A stretch of 9,860 bases of DNA from an uncultured Chloroflexota bacterium (GTDB taxonomy: Bacteria; Chloroflexota; Anaerolineae; Promineifilales; Promineifilaceae), in contig CALFEW010000814.1 of assembly GCA_937958365.1 (NCBI GenBank), positions 1 through 9,860 of the forward strand. The letters run 5' to 3'. A model generated the notes under the pieces. It made no database searches and had not been told where the DNA came from. It was given only the letters and a program-made list of their open reading frames with translations. Every line of letters begins with the position of its first letter. The stretch's first letter is position 1. The position numbers and the translations under genes are program-made. Positions 6,692-9,860 of this stretch are shown here, in pieces.

Positions 6692-6752
6692 TACAAGTTG
6701 GGGGTAGTTTAACGCTACCTCCAACTTGTACGCCCGGCTTTATGTACAAGTT
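6692..6752 (+). promoter_or_regulatory. Two mutually exclusive hairpins in the binding protein-permease spacer
   Basis: Hairpin A pairs 6692-6707 (TACAAGTTGG then GGTAG) with 6715-6730 (CTACC then CCAACTTGTA): 16 pairs including one G-U, 7-nt loop. Hairpin B pairs AACTTGTAC (6723-6731) with GTACAAGTT (6744-6752): 9 perfect pairs, 12-nt loop, ending in a short UUUU (6751-6754). AACTTGTA (6723-6730) is shared, so A and B cannot form together. This is the layout of an attenuator, with B as a weak terminator candidate. A also has a direct-repeat partner, since TACAAGTT occurs at 6692 and 6745. Confidence 0.55.
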
Positions 6753-6754
6753 TT

Positions 6755-6777
6755 AGGAAGGAATGACGATCAAGTAG
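6755..6777 (+). other. Possible four-codon micro-ORF after hairpin B
   Basis: AGGAAGGA (6755-6762) directly precedes ATG ACG ATC AAG TAG (6763-6777), which would encode MTIK. It begins where hairpin B ends, so translation there could influence folding. The ribosome site is rather close to the ATG and the ORF is tiny, so chance is likely. Confidence 0.2.
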
Positions 6778-6797
6778 CGCTTCCATTCGCTCTGAAC

Positions 6798-6822
6798 AAT
6801 CTCCTGAGTATGCCAGGAGATT
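6798..6822 (+). promoter_or_regulatory. Third stem-loop upstream of the first permease gene
   Basis: AATCTCCTG (6798-6806) pairs perfectly with CAGGAGATT (6814-6822) around a 7-nt loop. It lies about 75 nt before the permease start. No T-run follows. Because the right arm contains AGGAGA, folding could hide a Shine-Dalgarno-like sequence, although no gene starts right after it. Confidence 0.5.
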
Positions 6823-6897
6823 ATTGATTAGAAACCGAACCCTGGCGTGCAGGTTAATTGATCCCCATTTCAGCTTCCAAAAGGAAAGGGTGACAAA

Positions 6898-8061
6898 GTG
6901 GCCCAAGAAGTTCTCCCAATTGACGTTGATACTACATCAATTGATGCCACATCAATTGAGTCTTCATCGCGCAAAGCCAGGACGCAGGCGTTAATACGCT
7001 TGTTGCGCTATTCGGCTACGCGACTTGTGGCGCTATTTTTTACTGTTGTTGTTGGTGTTTATATTACTGTACTCATCGCCAATATGGGCGGTTATGTAGA
7101 TGATATTCGTCGTGGTCAAATTCGCGAATCAATCGTTCTGGCCGCCAGTGTAGATGAGCAGTTTCGGCGGCTGCCAGAAGAAGAGCGCAACGCCATTATT
7201 GCCGAACGTGTGGCTATTCAGGAGCAGCGTTATGGGCTTGACCAGCCCTTTCTCATACGTAGTTTCCGCTACCTGGCCAATGCGCTCACGCTTAATCTTG
7301 GCTTTTCTGAGAGCATGACCAGCGATAGTGGTTCACGCCTCGTCAGCAATATTATTTTAGAGCGATTACCCTCTACGCTGGTGCTTTTTGGCACGGCTAA
7401 TTTAATTTTATTTTTTGTCAGCCTGTTTTTGGGCTTGGGGCTGTCACGTCGTTATGGAAGTTTCGCGGACAAGCTCGTTTTGGGCCTGGCCCCAACCTCG
7501 GCGGCGCCCGGTTGGTTCTATGGGTTGTTTCTTATCCTTATTTTTGCTGGTCTGCTAGGTCTGTTGCCATTTGGTGGCATGGTCGGCGCCCCGCCTCCTG
7601 AAAACCGATTGGATTATGCGCTTAGTCTTCTGAAACACATGATACTGCCCGTTAGTGCTGTGTTACTGAGCGCGATTTTCCTGACTATTTATAATTGGCG
7701 CACCTTTTTCCTGATTTACTCCAGTGAAGATTACGTTGAGATGGCTAAAGCCAAAGGGCTAACTGACCGCATGATCGAGCGGCGGTATGTCTTGCGTCCC
7801 ACGCTGCCAAACATCGTTACCAGTTTTGCCTTGCTGCTCATTACGTTGTGGACAGGGGCTATTATTTTGGAAACGGTCTTCAACTGGCCGGGCATCGGCC
7901 AACTGTATTTTCGGGCGATTGGCCTCTACGATACGCCTGTGATCGTGGCGAACACAGTTGTTTATGCGTATTTGCTTTCGGTCACAGTCTTTTTGTTGGA
8001 TTTTATTTATGCATTGGTTGACCCGCGCGTTCGCGTTGGTGAAGGGAGTCAGGGCCGATGA
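6898..8061 (+). CDS. ABC importer permease, DppB/OppB-like
   Basis: A 387-residue inner-membrane permease that would pair with the next gene product to form the translocation channel. After a charged, Ser/Thr-rich N-terminus (1-40), TM1 is near 42-63. The helical stretch 76-112 leads to RYGLDQPFLIRSFRYL (111-126), a family landmark; SRLVSNIILERLPSTLVL (146-163) precedes TM2. The EAA loop that docks the ATPase is EDYVEMAKAKGLTDRMIERR (277-296). ETVFNWPGIGQLYFRAI (325-341) and DFIYALVDPRVRVG (368-381) are typical DppB ends. The start is GTG, supported by GGAAAGGG at 6883-6890, seven bases upstream. It is longer than the usual 310-340 residues because of the N-terminus and first external loop. 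Residues 13-21 hold a TSIDATSIE repeat encoded by an 11-bp direct repeat (ACATCAATTGA at 6934 and 6949). The last codons overlap the next gene by ATGA, indicating translational coupling. Confidence 0.93.
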   Translation: MAQEVLPIDVDTTSIDATSIESSSRKARTQALIRLLRYSATRLVALFFTVVVGVYITVLIANMGGYVDDIRRGQIRESIVLAASVDEQFRRLPEEERNAIIAERVAIQEQRYGLDQPFLIRSFRYLANALTLNLGFSESMTSDSGSRLVSNIILERLPSTLVLFGTANLILFFVSLFLGLGLSRRYGSFADKLVLGLAPTSAAPGWFYGLFLILIFAGLLGLLPFGGMVGAPPPENRLDYALSLLKHMILPVSAVLLSAIFLTIYNWRTFFLIYSSEDYVEMAKAKGLTDRMIERRYVLRPTLPNIVTSFALLLITLWTGAIILETVFNWPGIGQLYFRAIGLYDTPVIVANTVVYAYLLSVTVFLLDFIYALVDPRVRVGEGSQGR

Positions 8062-9419
8062 GTGCACTTGCAAACTTTTTTGAACAAATTCGGCGTTATC
8101 CTTCGGCAATTATCGGTCTGGTGATCATCGGACTGCTGCTCATTGTGTCTATCATCACTCCGATCATTATTCCCTACAGCGAGGCTGTTCGGTTATGGCG
8201 CGGCGGTGAGGAAGTCTGGCGGGATTACCCACGTAATGCCTGGCCTGTTTGGTATAACTGGATAACCGGTCCTGACTTGCCGGCTACTATCGTCTTTAAT
8301 ACGGCCGATGAGGTTGGCAATAAAACAGTTGAAAACCTCTCCGCAGAGACCCGTGAGGCGCGTTATAGCTTTGAATTTGATTTTCCCTATGATGAGTTCC
8401 CTGCTGAGCTGATTCTATTCACTCAAGCAGCGTATACCGCCAAGCAGCCGCACGTTGAAGTGACCTGGTTTACGCCTGACGGCCGTGAAATCAGAATCGC
8501 CGAGTTTTCGTCAGGGCCATCCCAATCCTTTCGGTTCTCGCAGGACAGCCGTTTGCAGCGCCGTCTAGAGCGAGAGACAGGGATTGATGATGTGACCGCA
8601 GAACAGGGCCTGTTTGACGACCCAGCCCAGGAAGGGCTGCAAGTGCTGCAAGGCACGTATCGGCTGGAAATGAGCGCGCTGCTCTTTGAACCAGAGTCGG
8701 ACATTGAGGCTACGTTTGTTAGCTACGGCCTCGTCCATGGCTGGGCGGGGACAGATCATCGGCGGCGTGACCTGATGATTCCTTTGTTATGGGGTACGCC
8801 GATTGCCATGGCATTTGGTTTGTTGGCAGCCCTAGGCACGACCATTACGACGATGAGTATTGCGGCCGTTGGGGTATGGTATGGCGGCTGGCTAGATGCC
8901 ACGATTCAACGCATTACCGAGGTTAATAACATCATTCCACTGCTGCCTATTCTCATCATGGTAGGCACTTTCTACTCCCGAAGCATCTGGTTGATGCTGG
9001 GGCTGGTCGTCTTGCTGAGTGTCTTTGGCCTATCAATCAAGAATTATCGGGCCATCTTCCTTCAGGTTCGGGAACTGCCGTACATTGACGCCGCCAGGGC
9101 ATATGGCGCCGGCAACAATCGCATTATTTTCCGCTACCTCATTCCACGTATCTTGCCGCTCATGATCCCCGCCATTGTGACCCTTGTCCCTGGGTTCGTG
9201 TTCATTGAAGCCTCATTAGCCGTACTAGGTTTGGGGGATCCAATTCTGCCGACCTGGGGCAAAATTATCCAGGACGCCAATTCCCAGGGAGCTTTATTCA
9301 GTGGCTATTATTACTGGATTTTGGAGCCGGCGGCTCTGCTAATGTTGGCCGGTCTTGGTTTTGCTATGGTTGGTTTTGCACTTGATCGTGTATTCAACCC
9401 CAAACTGCGGGAGCTTTAG
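8058..9419 (+). CDS. ABC importer permease, DppC/OppC-like, with large extracytoplasmic insertion
   Basis: A 453-residue permease, the second channel subunit. TM1 is near 17-39. The conserved H-x-x-GTD-x-x-RRD segment is HGWAGTDHRRRDLMIPLLWG (227-246), followed by the remaining helices. The EAA loop is LPYIDAARAYGAGNNRIIFR (340-359). EASLAVLGLGDPILPTWGKI (384-403) is a family hallmark, and the end ALDRVFNPKLREL (441-453) matches DppC proteins. Family members are usually 280-300 residues. The surplus is residues 40-226, which read as alternating beta strands (for example RYSFEFDFP, HVEVTWFTP, YRLEMSALLF) and should face outside. AAGGGAG at 8042-8048 serves the ATG inside the previous gene's end. 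The insertion could contact the enlarged binding protein. I see no recognised domain in it. Confidence 0.92.
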   Translation: MSALANFFEQIRRYPSAIIGLVIIGLLLIVSIITPIIIPYSEAVRLWRGGEEVWRDYPRNAWPVWYNWITGPDLPATIVFNTADEVGNKTVENLSAETREARYSFEFDFPYDEFPAELILFTQAAYTAKQPHVEVTWFTPDGREIRIAEFSSGPSQSFRFSQDSRLQRRLERETGIDDVTAEQGLFDDPAQEGLQVLQGTYRLEMSALLFEPESDIEATFVSYGLVHGWAGTDHRRRDLMIPLLWGTPIAMAFGLLAALGTTITTMSIAAVGVWYGGWLDATIQRITEVNNIIPLLPILIMVGTFYSRSIWLMLGLVVLLSVFGLSIKNYRAIFLQVRELPYIDAARAYGAGNNRIIFRYLIPRILPLMIPAIVTLVPGFVFIEASLAVLGLGDPILPTWGKIIQDANSQGALFSGYYYWILEPAALLMLAGLGFAMVGFALDRVFNPKLREL

Positions 9420-9423
9420 CGCA

Positions 9424-9860
9424 ATGGATGCAACGAACAACGAATTACTTAGAGTAAAAGGGCTGCGACTGCACTTTCAAACACGCAAAGGTGTGGTTCA
9501 GGCAGTGGATGGCGTTGATTTTGACCTGCCTCGTAACCAGGCGACCGTCGTGATTGGTGAATCTGGTTGTGGCAAAAGCTCTTTGGCCAAAGCAATCTTG
9601 CGCCTTCTTCCGCGTAACGTTAGTAGACATGATGGGGAAGTGTGGTTGCACGATCAAGACATCATGACGCTCAATGACGAAAACTTCCGCAAGGAAATCC
9701 GTTGGAAGAGAATTTCAATGGTGCCTCAGGCTGCCATGAACTCATTGAACCCTGTGATGCGCATTGGTGATCAGGTGGCAGAACCGGCTATGGTGCATTT
9801 AGGCCTGAACAAAAAAGACGCCCTGCTACAAGCGCCGCGTATGTTTGGACAGGTAGGCGT
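9424..9860 (+). CDS. ABC importer ATPase, DppD/OppD-like (5' part, cut by window edge)
   Basis: The first 145 codons of an ATP-binding subunit that would power the two permeases from the cytoplasmic side. The translation begins MDATNNELLRVKGLRLHFQT. Walker A is GESGCGKSS (45-53) and the Q-loop is in SMVPQAAMNSLNPVMRIGDQ (98-117), the form typical of Opp/Dpp ATPases. The signature motif, Walker B and the C-terminal oligopeptide-ATPase extension lie beyond 9860. The start lies four bases after the upstream TAG, with CGGGAG at 9408-9413 inside the end of the permease gene, so the genes are tightly coupled. The frame is open to the window end. A second ATPase (DppF-like) is expected downstream by family convention. 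Confidence 0.93.
   Translation, partial: MDATNNELLRVKGLRLHFQTRKGVVQAVDGVDFDLPRNQATVVIGESGCGKSSLAKAILRLLPRNVSRHDGEVWLHDQDIMTLNDENFRKEIRWKRISMVPQAAMNSLNPVMRIGDQVAEPAMVHLGLNKKDALLQAPRMFGQVG

Larger units (their letters stand above)
508..8486. repeat. Dispersed palindromic octamer ACGGCCGT (12 exact copies)
   Basis: Exact copies start at 508, 559, 593, 766, 809, 1214, 1522, 2133, 3058, 3193, 4371 and 8479; one-mismatch forms (GCGGCCGT, ACGGCCGA) also occur, for example at 2015, 4576, 8301 and 8862. A random 9.9-kb sequence would hold about 0.15 copies. All copies lie inside genes and fall in all three codon phases: xAC-GGC-CGT (NGR, DGR, HGR, YGR), ACG-GCC-GTn (TAV) and A-CGG-CCG-T (RP). Selection is therefore on DNA, not on a peptide motif. 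Ten of the twelve are in the GH31 gene. The pattern is comparable to the cyanobacterial HIP1 element (GCGATCGC). The listed interval spans all copies and is not continuous. Confidence 0.85.

Noticed and set aside
6918..6958. Three CAATTG sites and an 11-bp direct repeat at the start of the first permease gene as operators
   Set aside because: They lie within codons 7-21 and are explained by the short TSID/TSIE peptide repeat; no second line of support.

Overview
The window reads as a piece of a Chloroflexota chromosome, probably an Anaerolineae-like lineage. The main clue is the solute-binding lipoprotein, whose linker after the lipobox Cys is the Val/Glu/Thr-rich type (EVTRVVTETVTV, then VETV repeats) that I associate with that phylum. 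A second trait is an extreme excess of the palindromic octamer ACGGCCGT: 12 exact copies by eye, 10 of them inside one gene. The phylum call is inference from recalled family features, not a database result.

Layout. 1-264 is non-coding and holds a compound palindromic repeat (41-143) and a short 9-bp tandem repeat (199-225). 265-3273 on the minus strand is a large cytoplasmic GH31 glycoside hydrolase with an unusual C-terminal SCP2-like domain. 3274-3992 is a 719-bp divergent intergenic region with opposed promoter candidates, an inverted repeat lying between them, and a start-stop micro-ORF near its right end. 3993-6599 (plus) is an 868-residue solute-binding lipoprotein of the peptide/oligosaccharide (SBP_bac_5) type. 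6600-6897 is a highly structured spacer with several strong stem-loops, two of them mutually exclusive. 6898-8061 and 8058-9419 are the DppB-like and DppC-like permeases (ATGA overlap), and 9424-9860 is the 5' part of a DppD-like ATPase cut by the window edge.

How the genes may work together. The plus-strand genes form a classic Opp/Dpp-type ABC importer: lipoprotein, two permeases and at least one ATPase, with a DppF-like partner expected just outside the window. Opp-type importers also carry oligosaccharides in some bacteria and archaea. A divergently transcribed, signal-peptide-free GH31 enzyme next door therefore fits uptake of a short alpha-linked glycoside followed by cytoplasmic hydrolysis. 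The substrate cannot be read from the sequence, and peptide transport beside an unrelated GH31 gene remains possible.

Most notable points. The binding protein appears circularly permuted relative to canonical SBP_bac_5 proteins: the usual C-terminal part comes first, and the join falls where the canonical chain would continue. It also carries an extra C-terminal beta-rich domain. The DppC-like permease has an insertion of roughly 150-165 residues between TM1 and the conserved GTD-RRD segment. Together these suggest a lineage-specific importer with an enlarged extracytoplasmic portion.
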